From the NCBI GenBank assembly GCA_002794785.1, contig NBBA01000007.1, positions 1,116,001 to 1,180,000 on the forward strand: DNA of 64,000 bases, read 5' to 3'. The notes under the pieces are model-generated. The model had not been told where the DNA came from and made no database searches. It saw only the letters and a program-made list of their open reading frames with translations. Position numbers and translations under genes: made by a program. This DNA is from Coniferiporia sulphurascens. Lineage: Eukaryota > Basidiomycota > Agaricomycetes > Hymenochaetales > Hymenochaetaceae. How positions within the stretch are numbered: the stretch's first letter is position 1; each line of letters starts with the position of its first letter. Shown here in pieces: positions 1-11,582 of the stretch.

Positions 1-554
1 CAGTCGTTGAAAAGGGTGAGAATCTCATCGGGGTAGGCGTCCACCACCCATTTCAGGGGGCGGTAGCCGATGCCCGAGAGGCCCAGAGCCGACAAGTTGG
101 ATGTGTCGGACAGTGCCCCCGTAAGCTCTGATAGGAGTATGGGTGGGGCAGCTGGTTGGAGGGGAGGCGGCGGGGTATCGGCCACTTGGAGGGGTGGTGG
201 GGGTGTGAAGAAAGTGGTGTGGAAGAGCTCACCTTTCTCATCATCCATCTGGGTGAAAGTGCCATTGCGTTTCTTGAGTGAGGGGATAGGTGTAGGGCAG
301 TTGCCGAGGCCACGTTTGGCCCAGTTCCAGATATTAGAGGCGTCAGCTTGGTCGGCTTGGTTGGCATAGAACTGCCGCTTGGCTGCCCTGACCCTGCATT
401 TGAATGCACGGTGGGCTGCTGATCGCTGGAGGGGGGTGGTGGCCATTGAGATCCCCTGGAGGAGTGTCTTGCATGTTGGAGTCCACCAGGGGACCTCGGT
501 TTTGGATGGCTTGGCGAGTCGGGTGAAGGGTGTGAGGGTGGCGGTCATAGAGTC

Positions 555-1754
555 TTTTTATTATTATTATTATTCCTGCAGTATTACATAATTACAAGCT
601 GCCCCCCCAAAGGGGGGGCCCTAACTACATAACAACGGAGGCGCCTGTCATCACACAACACACAAAACTGGGCAGGGGCCCTGCTCCCCGAAGGGTGCCA
701 AGGTGGGAAGGGCCCCTATTTAGAGGAGAAGACTGAGAAAGAGAGAGGAATACATTTCGCTATGACCAAACCAAGTGGATGAGGGCAGGTAATGGGGGTA
801 ACTTAGAATTGGAAAGGGAGGGTGAGAGTGCCGGCCGGGACATACACATGGGAGTCCAAAGGGCAGTCACAGAGTAGAGGAAAGGGGAGGGAGTGCACCT
901 GAAAGCTCCAATAGAGCTGGGTCCGGGTCCTGGGAACGGGGTCCAAGCATACGACTCATGTATTCCCGAAGGAGGTCCAAGTCCATATCTTCGTCAGTTG
1001 GGTGTCCCTCCAACTCCATCATGGTGAAGGCCAAGCGGATGGTGGCAGAGGTGCGGTCGGAGAGGCGGTTCATGTGTCCTGTCAGCTTTAGCCAGCGACA
1101 CAGAGCCTGAAGGTGGTTTTCATCGGCCCACTCGGCATGGTGGGTCGGAAGAGGGTCACGGGGGGGCCAGACTTTACGGATCCATGGCCGGAACGTATGG
1201 CAGCCGCCCAGGATGTGGGCAGTGGATTGGGCAGGCCAGGGGGGGTGGTTGTGCCATCGGCAGTGCGAGATCAGACCGTGCCTACGTCGGTAGACTGAGT
1301 TAAAGCTCAGCCAGTAACCCCCATAGGGACCGGCACGGCAGAGGATCTGGGTGACCGCCAAGAGCTCTTTTCGTGGATGGTTGACCGATTGCATTAACAG
1401 CTTTCAGGGTCAACGGGAGGGGGCCCCATTGATGGCGAGGTACTTGTCGGCTGTCGAGGCAAGGGGGCGGGCTAGTGAGAGTGACCATCGTTCCATCAGG
1501 GTGTTGACGGCAGCCTCTTTCAGTGTGGAGGTGGAGGGTGTGAGGGAAGATGGGGGTAGGTTTGTGGCAAACTTGGCCTCGTTGTCAGCCCATTCATTCC
1601 TGGGGATGTCCGAGTGACCTGGGCACCAGACGAAGTGAATGGAAAGATCTGGATATGAGTCCAAGAGTGTCTGGACCCCAGCCTTCCATTGATGAAGGTG
1701 ATGGGCTCCTGGGACCGGCGCCCATGTACGGATAAGGTGGAGAGCCGTCAGGTG
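555..1754 (-). mobile_element. LINE-A2, nested 5'-truncated copy with 12-bp TSD
   Basis: A 1.2-kb minus-strand 3' end of a family-A LINE with the (TAA)n tail at 555-580, inserted in ORF2 of LINE-A1. The 12-bp direct repeat GGTCATAGAGTC at 543-554 and 1755-1766 flanks it exactly and is identical in both copies. It retains the C-terminal half of RNase H, the C-terminal Cys/His region and the 3' UTR. 5' truncation with TSD and tail is the normal product of target-primed reverse transcription. Confidence 0.93.
867..1754 (-). pseudogene. LINE-A2 ORF2 C-terminal remnant (RNase H end and Cys/His region)
   Basis: One frame from 1754 to 867 encodes the end of RNase H, including the WCPGHSDIPRNEWAD motif, then the C-terminal domain ending LLELSG. 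It is interrupted by two close TGA codons, at the RRPWK-type positions in other copies (near 1395-1410), and by no other stop type. It ends at a natural TGA at 867-869, just before the 3' UTR. A dead fragment. Confidence 0.8.
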
Positions 1755-4122
1755 GTCATAGAGTCGACCACTGCCCGCGCTTTGCCGTTGAGGGCAAGGG
1801 TGCTGTCCACCGTGAGTTGGAAGGTGGATTTGAGTAATGGAAAGGCGATGTCAGTCCACTCTTCCCTGTCTGCCGCGAGTAACCAGCGTGTTTTGATGAC
1901 TGGGTTTGGGGGCCAAAAAGGCAGGGACCACTGCAGGATTGCATGGTTGGACAGAGGGGAGGTGGTCAAGGTACCTGAATCTAAGATTATGCCAGGGTTT
2001 ATCGTGGGGGGGGACCAGATCATGTCAATTGGGCACCGCCGATGGTTGTCGACAGGCCATGAGTCAGAGTCCAGGAGGTGAGCTGGGGCAAGGCCGCGCT
2101 CCCAGAAGAAGTCATTGAGGGGTTGTGCCCTCAAGTCCTCCTGCCGTGAGGCGAGGAGTTCGGACCATGAGTGGTGGCGATGATTGAAGTCGCCTGCCAC
2201 TAGTAGGGTGGAGGCCAAGGCCAGTGGGATTGTCAAAAGAAATGACTCACTGGGGTATAGGGGGGTGGCAGTGGTGTGGTCTGGTGCATGCATACCGTAG
2301 TAGTTGCAGAGGCGGATCGTCGAGTGGGAGTGGATTTCGATGGTGAGGACATCGGTGCCGAAAGAGGCAGCCCCAAGTACTGACCATGCAGTTGTGGGGA
2401 TGGCATGGGATACATACGTGACTACCCTCAGCCGTGTGGCCAGGGGGAGGATGGCTGTGTATCCTGGAAGGGAGGGGACATTGAGGACTGGCGTACCAGT
2501 GGGGTCAGTGAGGGAGGGTTGGAGACCGATTTGGTACCAGGGTGGCCCCTGGATTAAAATGACAGTGGGTGGGGATGGGTCAGTGGTTAGGATTGGAATG
2601 AGGGAATGGACCGTGGCTAGGGAGTGGGCGGCATTCCACTGGAGAATAGAGATGTCTCTATTCATGAGTCCTCCATTGTGTTGTCTTCAGGTCCTTCAAT
2701 GGCGGCCTCGATCTGGCGGTATCGCCATTTCTTGGGGCACTGAGGGTAGGTGGTGGGATGGTCGCTCTTGCAGTTTGTGCAGTAGCGGGGGTGAGGGCAG
2801 TGGTCGCCCTCGATGGCTTCGGTGGTGCAGTGTGCGCATGACTTACGATGATTGTGGGAGAGATGACCTCCACCACATTTGGCACAACAGGGCTGGGCAC
2901 GGCATCCTTTCATTCCATGACCTAGGCCTTGGCAGCGCTTGCATTGGGTGAGGCTGGGGCGGAAGGGTGGGACTGATAGGGAGAGGGAGGCGCCGAACAT
3001 CCATACTCTCAGGCACTTGAGGAGCTGTGCTCAGATGGATCCGTCCAGGTCGGAGAATGAGAATGCCACAGGGCACCTGTCCAGGGTCGGTAGGTGGTCA
3101 TCAGTGGCAGCGAAGTGAGGGTCGACGACAAAGTCGAGGTTGTGGAGAGCCGGGTTATGCCGGACTTCGGCCATGAGGGCCTTCGGGTTGATGGTGTGGC
3201 CGTTCTGGCCAAAGAGGTAGTCCTTGCACGGCACCATGGAGATGCGGAGTGCTGACCGGGGGCGGACGTGGGTGGGGTTGAAGGAGAACATCCTGGGGAT
3301 CTTAGTGACCTCCAGGGACAGACTCCTTTCTCGCATGTGGGCTGCGAAGGCTGTGGAGTGCCAATCAATGATCATATCTGTGGCTGGGGTAGCGGAGGAG
3401 GGGTGCTTGGTGAACGAGGTCACTAGGTTCCCCTTTACATTGAAGGAGGACGCTAGGACCATGACCTGGTCAGCAGTGGGAAGGGAGGAGAAGAACTCAT
3501 GGGCTGTGGTGGTGAGGCGCATAGCCGGGAGCTGGACCTCGGACTTAATCACAATGGTCAGCAGTAGGACTAGGGTCGGGTCCTTGGCATACATCGGGGG
3601 TGGGGGTGGTACCTGGCACTGCTTTTTCTTTTTTTTGTGGGTCACCATCATGAAGACAGTGCCCAGGGCAGGTGTGGCGGGGTTGGGGTTGGAGGCTGTA
3701 GGTGGGGCTGGGGCAGCCGCCACCTGGGTGTAGGAGGTTGGCGCTGTGTTGGTGGCGTCCTGGGCGGTGGTGGTGGTGGGGGCCTGTGGGGCACAGGGCG
3801 TGGGCTGGTTGACAAGTGTGGAGACTTGTCGGGAGATGGTGGCAACCTCTGTGGATAGCTGTTTGACAATGTTAGTCAGCGCAGCCACGTCAGGTGATGT
3901 GTTAGTGGTTCCAGGGGTCCTAGTCGGGGCAGAGGGTTGGGTGGCAGTGGTCGGGGTCCTTTGTTGGGGGCAAGCTGGGGCAAAGGGCACTGGCAGGGAG
4001 GCTTCCACCCCCCCCCTTGCGATGTTGTAGGCCATTTCGATGTTGTGCAAGATGATGTACTGGGGGTCCTTCTTGTCCCTAAAAACGCTGACGATGGTCT
4101 GTTGGACATTCCAGAGGAGGTC

Positions 4123-4379
4123 TCTTAAAATCTACGCACATTGTGGTAGACGATGAGGTGCAGTGGTGAAGTTGAGGTAAAGGTGGGTTATCAGTGTAAA
4201 CCGATGTATTTCATAGTAGAGACCAGCTCTCCTTATATACATCTACCGTGAGCTACATATACTATAACTATCATAGCTTCTATTCATATGGCGTTATCAT
4301 TGCGTTATTGTTCACTTAGTAAGGTGGTTGTTCATATGACCTCCTTTATATTTAGTACCTTCATTATATTTATTTAATA
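4123..4379 (-). mobile_element. Solo LTR of the Ty1/copia family
   Basis: A 257-bp AT-rich block closely matches, in reverse complement, the 255-bp LTRs of the copia element at 34762-40168. It is flanked by the 5-bp duplication AGGTC (4118-4122 and 4380-4384) and interrupts LINE-A1 ORF1 at the conserved GDLLW region. The LTR ends are not TG...CA. In element orientation they are TATTAAA... and ...TTTTAAGA, an imperfect inverted pair. A solo LTR implies excision of the interior by LTR-LTR recombination. Confidence 0.92.
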
Positions 4380-4769
4380 AGGTCACCTACAAACCTAGTG
4401 GCTGCCTGGTCAATCTCTGCAGGGTTGTAGCGGTGGGTCTTCCAGTCGAAGTCCTCTAGTGCTCGGGAGATGGCATACATGAAGCCCAACATGTGCGGCT
4501 CGAACTGGTCGTGAGGGCAGGGTCGGGGGGTGTGTGGGGAAAGATTGTCAGATGAGCGCTTGTTGGTGAGTGGTGGCGACGGGGTGTGTGGGTTTTCAAG
4601 GATTTCTTCCATCTCACCGAACTCGTTAGATCCGGTGGGGGGGTTGGAGCCTGTAGACGGGGGGCGGCTAACATGCTCGAATGCACAAGTGAATTCATTG
4701 TTTGAGACTCCGATGATGGGGGACAGGGCGAGATGGAGAGCATCTGGGGACGACACCAGGAGGCCTGGG

Positions 4770-5331
4770 TGTTACAAATTTCCTTTACTTTCCCTTACTG
4801 CGCTGACTCACTTCACCTTCATCATCATCAGTCAGCACAACTCCCCCCCATTTCTTTGCCTTACTCATCCTTATTCACCTTGTGCCATAAGACGCCATGA
4901 TGACGCCTTATTGCACCATCATGACGTGCTTTGCTTACTGATAGCCCTACTTGTATTACCAAGGCATTCCTTGGGTTTCCATGACCTTCCATAGTCTGGT
5001 AAACTACCCTACACAGGCCGCTACAGTAGTAAACACATAGAGTAGCATATAAGCATGTAACTTCAGTAGCACAAGCCCTAAGCTTGTGCTCTTTGTTCAT
5101 ACAAGCCCATTATCTGCTACCACCAAGTCTACTGTGTGCCATTGTGCCACTAGCCACTTCGTTGTAACCCGACTTGCTATAAGAAGCCTACCGTGTCCAC
5201 ATCGTCGATCAGGAAGCCCCACCGACAATCACCTTCGACTTATGACATCTAGGAAGCCCCGTTGCCGTACCATCAGTTCTGACGATCAGGAAGCCCTGAC
5301 GTCGATCACCGCGTAACCGTTGAGCTTAACA
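4770..5331. mobile_element. Solo LTR, TG...CA type, unassigned family
   Basis: A 562-bp segment foreign to the LINE, inserted in LINE-A1 ORF1 between CTGGG (4765-4769) and CTGGG (5332-5336), a 5-bp duplication. It begins TGTTA and ends TAACA-like (CTTAACA), giving TG...CA termini with short inverted repeats as in Ty3/gypsy and most copia LTRs. It contains three spaced copies of an AGGAAGCCC motif near 5209, 5251 and 5288. No related interior or second LTR is present in the window, so superfamily and orientation are unknown. Confidence 0.82.
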
Positions 5332-5570
5332 CTGGGTCTATTTGGGCGGGGGTGGGGGTCATGCCATGTAGTGCAGCAGCAGTGTTGCCAGCGGCCACCC
5401 AGTTGGTGGCGGCCCTGGTGGCCCTGTCGGTATTGGCACTGGCTGATGAGGGGGGTGGGAGGGGTGGTTGAGTCGAACATAGAGCATTCCTGTATCCACT
5501 GGGGTTCGACATGGGGGAGTTTTAGCTGCCCACACTAGTCGATGGTGGTGGTTACTGGTCAAGAAGGATG

Positions 5571-6735
5571 GTGTAGGTCAGTTGCCAAGGCCTTGTTTGG
5601 CCCAGCCCCAAATGTTGGAGGCATCTGCGTGGTCTGCTTGTTCAGTGTAGAAATGTCGCTTTGCCGCTCGGATGCCCCACTTAAAGGCCCTGTGGGCTGC
5701 TGACTGTTGAAGGGGGGTGGAGGCCGTTGAAATCACCTGTAGGAGCATTTTGCATGTTGGGGTCCACCATGGGACCTCGGTTTTGGACAGCTTGGTGATT
5801 CAGGTGAAGGGGGCGAGGGCAGAGATCATGGAGTCGACCACTGCCTGCGCTTTGATGTCGAGGGTGGGGGTGTTGTCTGCCTGTAGGAGGAAGGCAGCTT
5901 CAAGTAGTGGAAAGGCAATGTCGGTCCACTCCTCCTTGTCTGCCAGTGTTAGCCAGTGGGTTTTGACAGTAGGAGGTGGGGGCCGAGTCGGCAGGGACCA
6001 GCATAGGATGGTGTGGTCAGACAGTGCGGAGGTGGTTGAGGTGCACAAATCTAATATAGAGTTGGGGTTGATCATGGGAGGGGACCAGATCATGTCAATT
6101 GGGCACCACTGACGATTGTCGATGGGCCTGGAGTCCGAGTCTGGGAGGTGAGCTGGTGCAAGGCCGTGCTCCCGGAAGAAGTCATCAAGAGGTTGTGCTC
6201 TCAAATCCTCCTGCCGTGTAGCGAGAAGTTCAGACCACAAGTGGTGGTGATGGTTGAATTCACCTGCCACCAGGAGTGTGGAGGCCAAGGCCGGTGGGAT
6301 TGCAAAAAGAAACGACTCACCAGGGTAGAGTGGTGCGGCAGTGGTGCGGTCTGGGGCATGCATGCCATAGTAGTTGCAGAGGCAGATTGTACACTGGGAA
6401 TGGATTTTGATGGTGAGGACGTCGGTGCTGGAGGATGTGGCGCCAAGGACAGACCAGGCGGTTGTTGGAATGGTCCGGGATACATACGTGGCGACCCTTG
6501 GCCAGTTGGCTGGGGGAAGAACAGCTGTGTAGCTGGGGAGGGACGGGACATTGAGTACCAGTGTGCCAGCAGGGTCAGTGAGTGAGGGCTGGAGGCCTAT
6601 ATGGTACCAGGGCGGTTCCTGGATCAAAATTATGGTGGGTGGTGATGGGTCAGTGGTGAGGATTGGGATAAGGGAATGGACCGTGGCTAGAGAGCGGGTG
6701 GCATTCCACTGAAGAATAGAGATGTGGCTATTCAT
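5571..6735 (-). pseudogene. LINE-A3 ORF2 N-terminal part (AP-endonuclease)
   Basis: From 6735 the frame encodes an AP-endonuclease with SILQWNA, QEPPW, GEFNH (usually GDFNH) and SDHTILCWS motifs. A TGA at 5800-5802 falls at the Arg of the conserved PFTRL motif. The frame then continues to 5571, where LINE-A1 cuts it before the RT domain. The change of GDFN to GEFN affects a catalytic-site motif. Confidence 0.8.
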
Positions 6736-8769
6736 TGGTCCTCCATGATTTTGTCATCGGTTCCTTCAACCACCTCGAGGATCTGGCGGAATTGCCGTTT
6801 CTTGGGGCATTGAGGGAGAGTGGCAGGGTGGTCACCTTTGCAGTTGGTGCAGTAGCAAGGGTGAGGGCACTGGTCACCCTTGATGGCTTCGGTGGCACAG
6901 GATGCGCACAACTTGCGGTGGTTGTGGGACAAGTGTCCACCTCCGCAGTCGGCACAGCAGGGCTGGGTGCGGAAGCCTTTCGTTCCATGGCCTAGGCCCT
7001 GGCAGCGCTCACATTGGGTGAGGCTGGGGTGATAGGGTGGGACGGAGAGGGAGAGGGCAGAGCTGAACAGCCATACTCATGGGCGCTTTAGGAGTTGTGC
7101 ACGGATTGAGCCGCCAGGTCGGAGAAGGAGAAAGCCACGGGGCACTTCTGGAGGGTTGGGAGGTGATCCTCTGTGGTGGTAAAGTGGGGGTCGACCACAA
7201 AGTCGAGGGGGCAGAGCACCGGGTTATTCCGGATTTCGGCCATGAGGGCCTTTGGGGAGATGGTGTGGCCATTCTGGCTGAAGAGATAGTCCATGCATGG
7301 CACCATGGAGATGTGGAGGGCGGACCGGGGGCAGACATGGACTGGGGTGAGGGTGAACCAGGCGGAGATTTGGTCGGCTGTCGTGGATAAACACCTGTCG
7401 TGCATATGGGCCGCAAACGCGGCTGAGTGATGGTCTATGATCATGTCAGTTGCAGGTGAGGTGGAGGAGGGTCACTTGGCAAAAGAGGTCACGAGGTTCC
7501 CCTTCACATTGAAGGAGGATGCTAGGACCATGACCTGGTCAGCAGTGGGGAGGGAGGTGAAAAACTCATGGGCAGTGGTGGTAAGGCACATGGCGGGGAG
7601 CTGCAGCTCAGTCTTAGGGACGACTGCAGGGATTAGGACCAGGGTTGGGTCCTTGGTGTAAACCGGGGGTGGGGGCAGAACCTGGTGTTGCTTTTTCTTC
7701 TTTTTGTGGGTCACTGTCGTAAAGACCATGCCTGAGGTCGGTGCAACAGGGTTGGGGTTGGAAGCAGTTGGTGGGGCCGGGGCGGCCGCCACCTGGGTGT
7801 AGGAGGTTGTCAGTGCCGCAGTGTTAGCGGTCTGGGTGGTGGTGGTGGTAGCGGCCTGGGCCTTCTGGGCCTGTGGGGCCCAGGGCACGGGCCGGTTGAC
7901 GAGGGTTGAGACCTGCCAAGATATGGAGGTGACCTCTGTGGACAGCTGTTTGACAATATTGGTCAGCGCAGCCACATCTGGTGACATGTTAGTGGTTCCA
8001 GGGGTCCTGGTAAGGGGAGAGGGTTGGGTGGCGGTGGTCGGGGTCCTTTGTTGGGGGCGAACTGGGGCGAAGGGCGCTGGTAGGGAGGCTTCCGCCCCCC
8101 CCCTTGCAATGTTGTAGGCCATCTCTATGTTGTGTGAGATGATGTACTGGGGGTCCTTCTTGTCTCTCAAAATGCCGGCAATAGTCTGTTGGATGTTCCA
8201 GAGGAGGTCGCCCACAAACTTGGCCACAGCTCGGTCGATCTCTTTGGGGTTGTAGCAGTGGGTCTTCCTATCGAAGTCCTCCAGTGCTTGGGAGATGGCA
8301 TACATGAAGCCTGATGTGTGTGGCTCGAACTGGGCTCGAGGGCGGGGTCGGGGGGTGTGTGGGGACAGGTTTTCGGATGACCTCTTGTTGGTGAGTGGTG
8401 GCAAAGGTGTGTGCGGGTTCTCAAGAATGTCTTCCCTTTCTCCTGGCTCGTTGGAGCTGGCTGGGGGTTGGAGCCTACAGAGTGGGGGCGGCTGACATGC
8501 TCGAATGTGTGGGTGAACTCTGTGTTTGAGACTCCGATGACAGGGGATGGGGCGAGATGAAGTGCATCTGGGGACGATGCCAGGAGGCCTGGGTCGATTC
8601 GGGCAGGGGTAGGGGTCGTGCCGTGCATAGTGGCGGTGACGTTGCCAGCGGTCACCCAGTTGGTGGCGGCCCTGGCGGCCCTGTCGGCATCGGCGCTGGC
8701 CAATGAGGGAGGTGGGAGGGGTGGTCGAGTCGAATGTAGAGCATTTCTGTATCCACCAGGGTTCAACAT
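6732..8769 (-). pseudogene. LINE-A3 ORF1, frameshifted gag-like protein
   Basis: The initiator at 8769 matches the MSNPGGYRNAL start of other A copies (here MLNPGG). A missing C near 8464 shifts the frame, a TGA follows the TSFAK position near 7470, and another shift occurs near 7110. The knuckle region lies at 6732-7010. The KKKKK stretch and conserved core are recognisable in the pieces. It ends in the ATGA overlap with ORF2 at 6732-6735. Confidence 0.82.
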
Positions 8770-8826
8770 GGGGGAGTTTTAGCTGCCTGCACTAGTCGAT
8801 GGTGGTGGTTACTGGTCAAGAAGGAT

Positions 8827-9495
8827 GCATGGTGCCGGCTTGGTGGAAGTGCCAGAGGACCATGCCCGCAAATATTGTTGACAGGATAGGGGATACTGGC
8901 GATCCTTGGGGGGTGCCGAAGTCGGGTTTGGGGGCGGTAGGGAGGGTAGTGCCATCGAAGGTGATGGCCACCTGTCGGTCTGTCATGAAGGACAAACACC
9001 AGTTGGCCATGTTGGGCATGCAACCGAGGTCCAGCAACTGCTGATGGAGGAGTTGGGGGTGCACTGAGTCGAAGAAACCCTGAATGTCAACCGCTAGGAC
9101 TGAACAGACTAGGCCCTCCAAGTGGGTGCACTCTGCTATCTGTAAAAGGTGTTGGGTGGCGTCGTAGACTGAATGGCCTTGGCGCCCCCCATATTGGTTT
9201 GGTGGCAGCCAGTTCCTTGTGTTGGCAAGGAACTGCAGCCGGTTAGCTATTATCTTTTCGAGGAGTTTCCCTAGGGTCTCCTCGAGCGTGATGGGCCAGT
9301 ATGATTGCGGTGAGAAGGGGTCTTTTTTGTTGGGCTTCCAGAGCATCACCACCTTTGCCACCTGCCAGCACTCAGGGTGGTGCCCCAAGCACAGACAGTC
9401 GTTGAAAAGCGAGAGTATCTCATTGGGGTAAGCGTCCACAACCCATTTCAGGGGGCGGTAGCCTATTCCTGAGAGGCCCGGTGCCAACAAGTTAC
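8827..9495 (-). pseudogene. LINE-B fragment F, reverse transcriptase core
   Basis: An open minus-strand frame encodes the N-terminal and middle RT blocks: KWVVDAYPNE, ITLEETLGKLLEK, NQYGGRQGHS, VDIQGFFDSV and GTPQGSPVSPILS. It stops just before the YVDD block. The wording resembles LINE-B1 rather than A copies. It lies between the divergent 5' ends of A3 and A4 and carries no 5' or 3' terminus. Its 8831-8843 end is the reverse complement of the start of fragment B3 at 19041-19053. Confidence 0.82.
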
Positions 9496-9552
9496 ATCCT
9501 TCTTGACCAGTAACCACCACCATCGACTAGTGCGGGCAGCTAAAACTCCCCC

Positions 9553-11582
9553 ATGTCGAACCCAGGGGGATACAGAAATGCTCTACGTTCGACTCAACCA
9601 CCCCTCCCACCTCCCTCATCAGCCAGTGCCGATGCGGACAGGGCCGCCAGAGCCGCCACCAACTGGGTGGCTGCCGGCAATGCTGCTGCCACCTTGCACA
9701 GCACGACCCCCACCCCCACCCAAATCGACCCAGGCCTCCCAGTGTCATCTCCAGACGCCCTCCGGCTCGCCCCGTCCCCTGTCATAGGCGTCTTGAATAA
9801 CGAGTTCACTCGCTCATTCACGCACATCAGCCGTCCCCCCTCTATAGGTTCCAACCCCCTGGCCGGCTCCAACGAGTCGGGCGCAATGGACATCCTCGAG
9901 AACCCGCACACTCCCTCGCCACTGCTAACTCACAAGCGCTCCTCAGAGAACCTCTCCCCGCACACCCCCTGCCCCCGCCCTCGAGATCAGTTCGAGCCAC
10001 ACACGGCAGGCTTCATGTACTCCCTCTCCTGTGCCTTGGAGGACTTCGACCGGAAGACCCTCCACACCAACATTGCTGAGACCGACATGGCCACCGCCCA
10101 GTTTGTAGGGGACCTCCTCTGGAACCTTCAGCGAACCATCGCCAGCATCATTAGGGACGAGAAGGACCCCCAATACATCATCTCCCGCAATATGGAGATG
10201 GCCTATAACTTTGCCAGGAAGGGGGCAGAAGCCTCCCTCCCAGCACCCTTCGCCCCAGCTCCCCCCCGTCAAAGGACCCCGGCCACCGCCCCCCAACCCT
10301 CTGCCCAGACAAGGACCCCCGGCACCACTAACGTTTCGCCCAATGTGGCCGCGCTGACTAACATTGTTAAGCAGCTCTCCACAGAAGTAGCCTCCATCTC
10401 CCGACAGGTCTCAACCCTTGTCAACCGGCCCGCCCCCCATGCCCCATCGGCTCAAAAGGCCCAGCCCCCCCCCACCACCCCCCAAGCCACCACCGGTGTG
10501 GCACCAACATCCTATGCCCAGGTGGCGGCTGCCCCAGCACCACCCACTGCCTCCAACCCCAACCCCACTGCACCTGCTCCGGGTACTGTTTTCACAACAG
10601 TAACCCACAAGAAGAAGAAAAAGCAACGCCAAGTTCCACCCCTGCCCCCGATGTACACCAAGGACCCCACCCTGGTCCTCCTCCCAGCGATCATGCTTAA
10701 ATCTGAGATCCAGCTCCCGGCAATGCACCTCACTGCCACCGCCCATGAGTTCTTCTCCTCCCTTCCCACTGCTGACCAGGTCACGGTATTGGCCTCCTCC
10801 TTTAATGTAAAAGGGAACCTCGTGACCTCCTTCACCAAGCACCCAGCCTCTGCCTCCCCAGCCATGGACACGATCATCGATCGACACTCTGCGGCCTTCG
10901 CGGCCCACATGCACGAGCACTGCTTCTCGGTCCTGGTCGAAAAGATCCCCGAGCAGTACATGCTCACCCCCGTCCATGTCCACCCCAGGTCCACCCTCCG
11001 CATCTCCATGGTGCCCTGCATGGACTACCTCTTTGGCCAGAATGGTCACACCATATCCCCTAAGGCCCTCATGGCCGAAATTCGGAACAATCTGTCTCTC
11101 CGCCCCCTCGACTTCGTAGTCAACCCTCACTTTGCTGCCACAGAAGAGCACCTCCCAACCCTCCAGAAGTGCCCTGTGGCATTCTCCTTCTCCGACCCCA
11201 ATGGATCCATCAGGGCGCAACTCCTCAAGTGCCCGCGTGTATGGTTGTTTGGCTCCGCCCTCTCCCTCTCGGTCCCACCATACCGCCCCGGCCTCACACA
11301 ATGTGAGTGCTGCCAGGGCCTCGGCCATGGAACAAGGGGGTGCCACGCCCAGCCATGCTGCGCCAACTGTGGGGAGGACACCTCACCCACAACCACCATA
11401 AGTCATGCGCATCCTGCGCATCTGAAGCCGTCGAGGGCAACCACTGCCCTCACCCCCGCTACTGCACAAACTGCAAAGGCGACCACCCTGCCACCCTACC
11501 TCAATGCCCCAAGAAACGGCGTTTCCGCCAAATCGAGGCGGCCATTGACGGACCCGATGACGACCACATGGAGGACCAATGA
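9553..11582 (+). pseudogene. LINE-A4 ORF1, gag-like CCHC protein with one frameshift
   Basis: About 677 codons. The N-terminal third is Pro/Ser/Thr-rich with a conserved ENPHTPSPLLTHKRSSENL segment. The middle has AALTNIVKQLSTEVASISRQ, a likely short coiled coil. KKKKK near 10610 precedes the conserved core, and CCHC knuckles follow at the C-terminus. One G is missing near 11371 compared with the A5 copy, so the last two knuckles are read in another frame (11307-11582). The stop at 11580-11582 overlaps the ORF2 ATG at 11579. Confidence 0.85.

Larger units (their letters stand above)
1..2665 (-). pseudogene. LINE-A1 ORF2 (endonuclease and start of RT), split by LINE-A2
   Basis: The ORF2 start at 2665 opens with a SILQWNA motif typical of LINE AP-endonucleases. 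Over 1755-2665 the endonuclease shows a GDFNH motif and the SNHAILQWS equivalent of the usual SDH motif. Its QEPPW motif reads QGPPW here, so the catalytic Glu appears lost. The frame resumes at 554 and runs leftward through the linker to the start of the RT domain (a KWVVDAYPDE motif near position 45), leaving the window open. LINE-A2 (555-1754) interrupts it between two copies of GGTCATAGAGTC. Confidence 0.85.
2662..5512 (-). pseudogene. LINE-A1 ORF1, gag-like CCHC protein, split by two solo LTRs
   Basis: Starts at the MSNP... initiator at 5512, as in the other family-A copies. Pieces are 5337-5512, 4380-4769 and 2662-4122. If each LTR and one copy of its 5-bp duplication is discounted, all pieces share one reading frame, broken by a single TGA at 3031-3033. 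The N-terminus is Pro/Ser/Ala/Thr-rich. A Lys-rich KKKKK stretch precedes the conserved core, and the C-terminus has Cys/His knuckles beginning with a CX2CX4HX4C motif. Family knowledge: such ORF1 proteins bind element RNA. The stop overlaps the ORF2 start as ATGA at 2662-2665. Not functional as it stands. Confidence 0.85.
1..5570 (-). mobile_element. LINE-A1, near full-length, interrupted by three insertions
   Basis: Minus-strand family-A non-LTR retrotransposon; its 3' end lies beyond the left window edge. Its own sequence is 1-554, 1755-4122, 4380-4769 and 5332-5570. The 5' end at about 5570 is the recurrent terminus CCTTCTTGACC seen at most other LINE starts in this window. A truncated LINE (A2) sits in ORF2, and a copia-type solo LTR and a TG...CA solo LTR sit in ORF1, each with a target-site duplication. 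A1 abuts the interior of LINE-A3 at 5571, so it probably inserted into A3, whose remainder would lie to the left of the window. Confidence 0.9.
5571..8826 (-). mobile_element. LINE-A3, 5' half of a family-A element
   Basis: Minus-strand family-A LINE with intact 5' terminus at about 8826 (CCTTCTTGACC on the minus strand), the whole of ORF1 and the endonuclease part of ORF2. It stops abruptly at 5571, where the 5' end of LINE-A1 begins. The simplest reading is that A1 inserted here. Its own 5' end abuts LINE-B fragment F at 8827. Confidence 0.88.

Noticed and set aside
9594..11399. Long antisense ORFs over LINE ORF1 (for example 10411-11346 minus)
   Set aside because: They are shadows of the GC-rich coding strand with low-complexity Gly/Val/Glu content and no recognisable domain; the plus-strand frame has the knuckles and conserved blocks.
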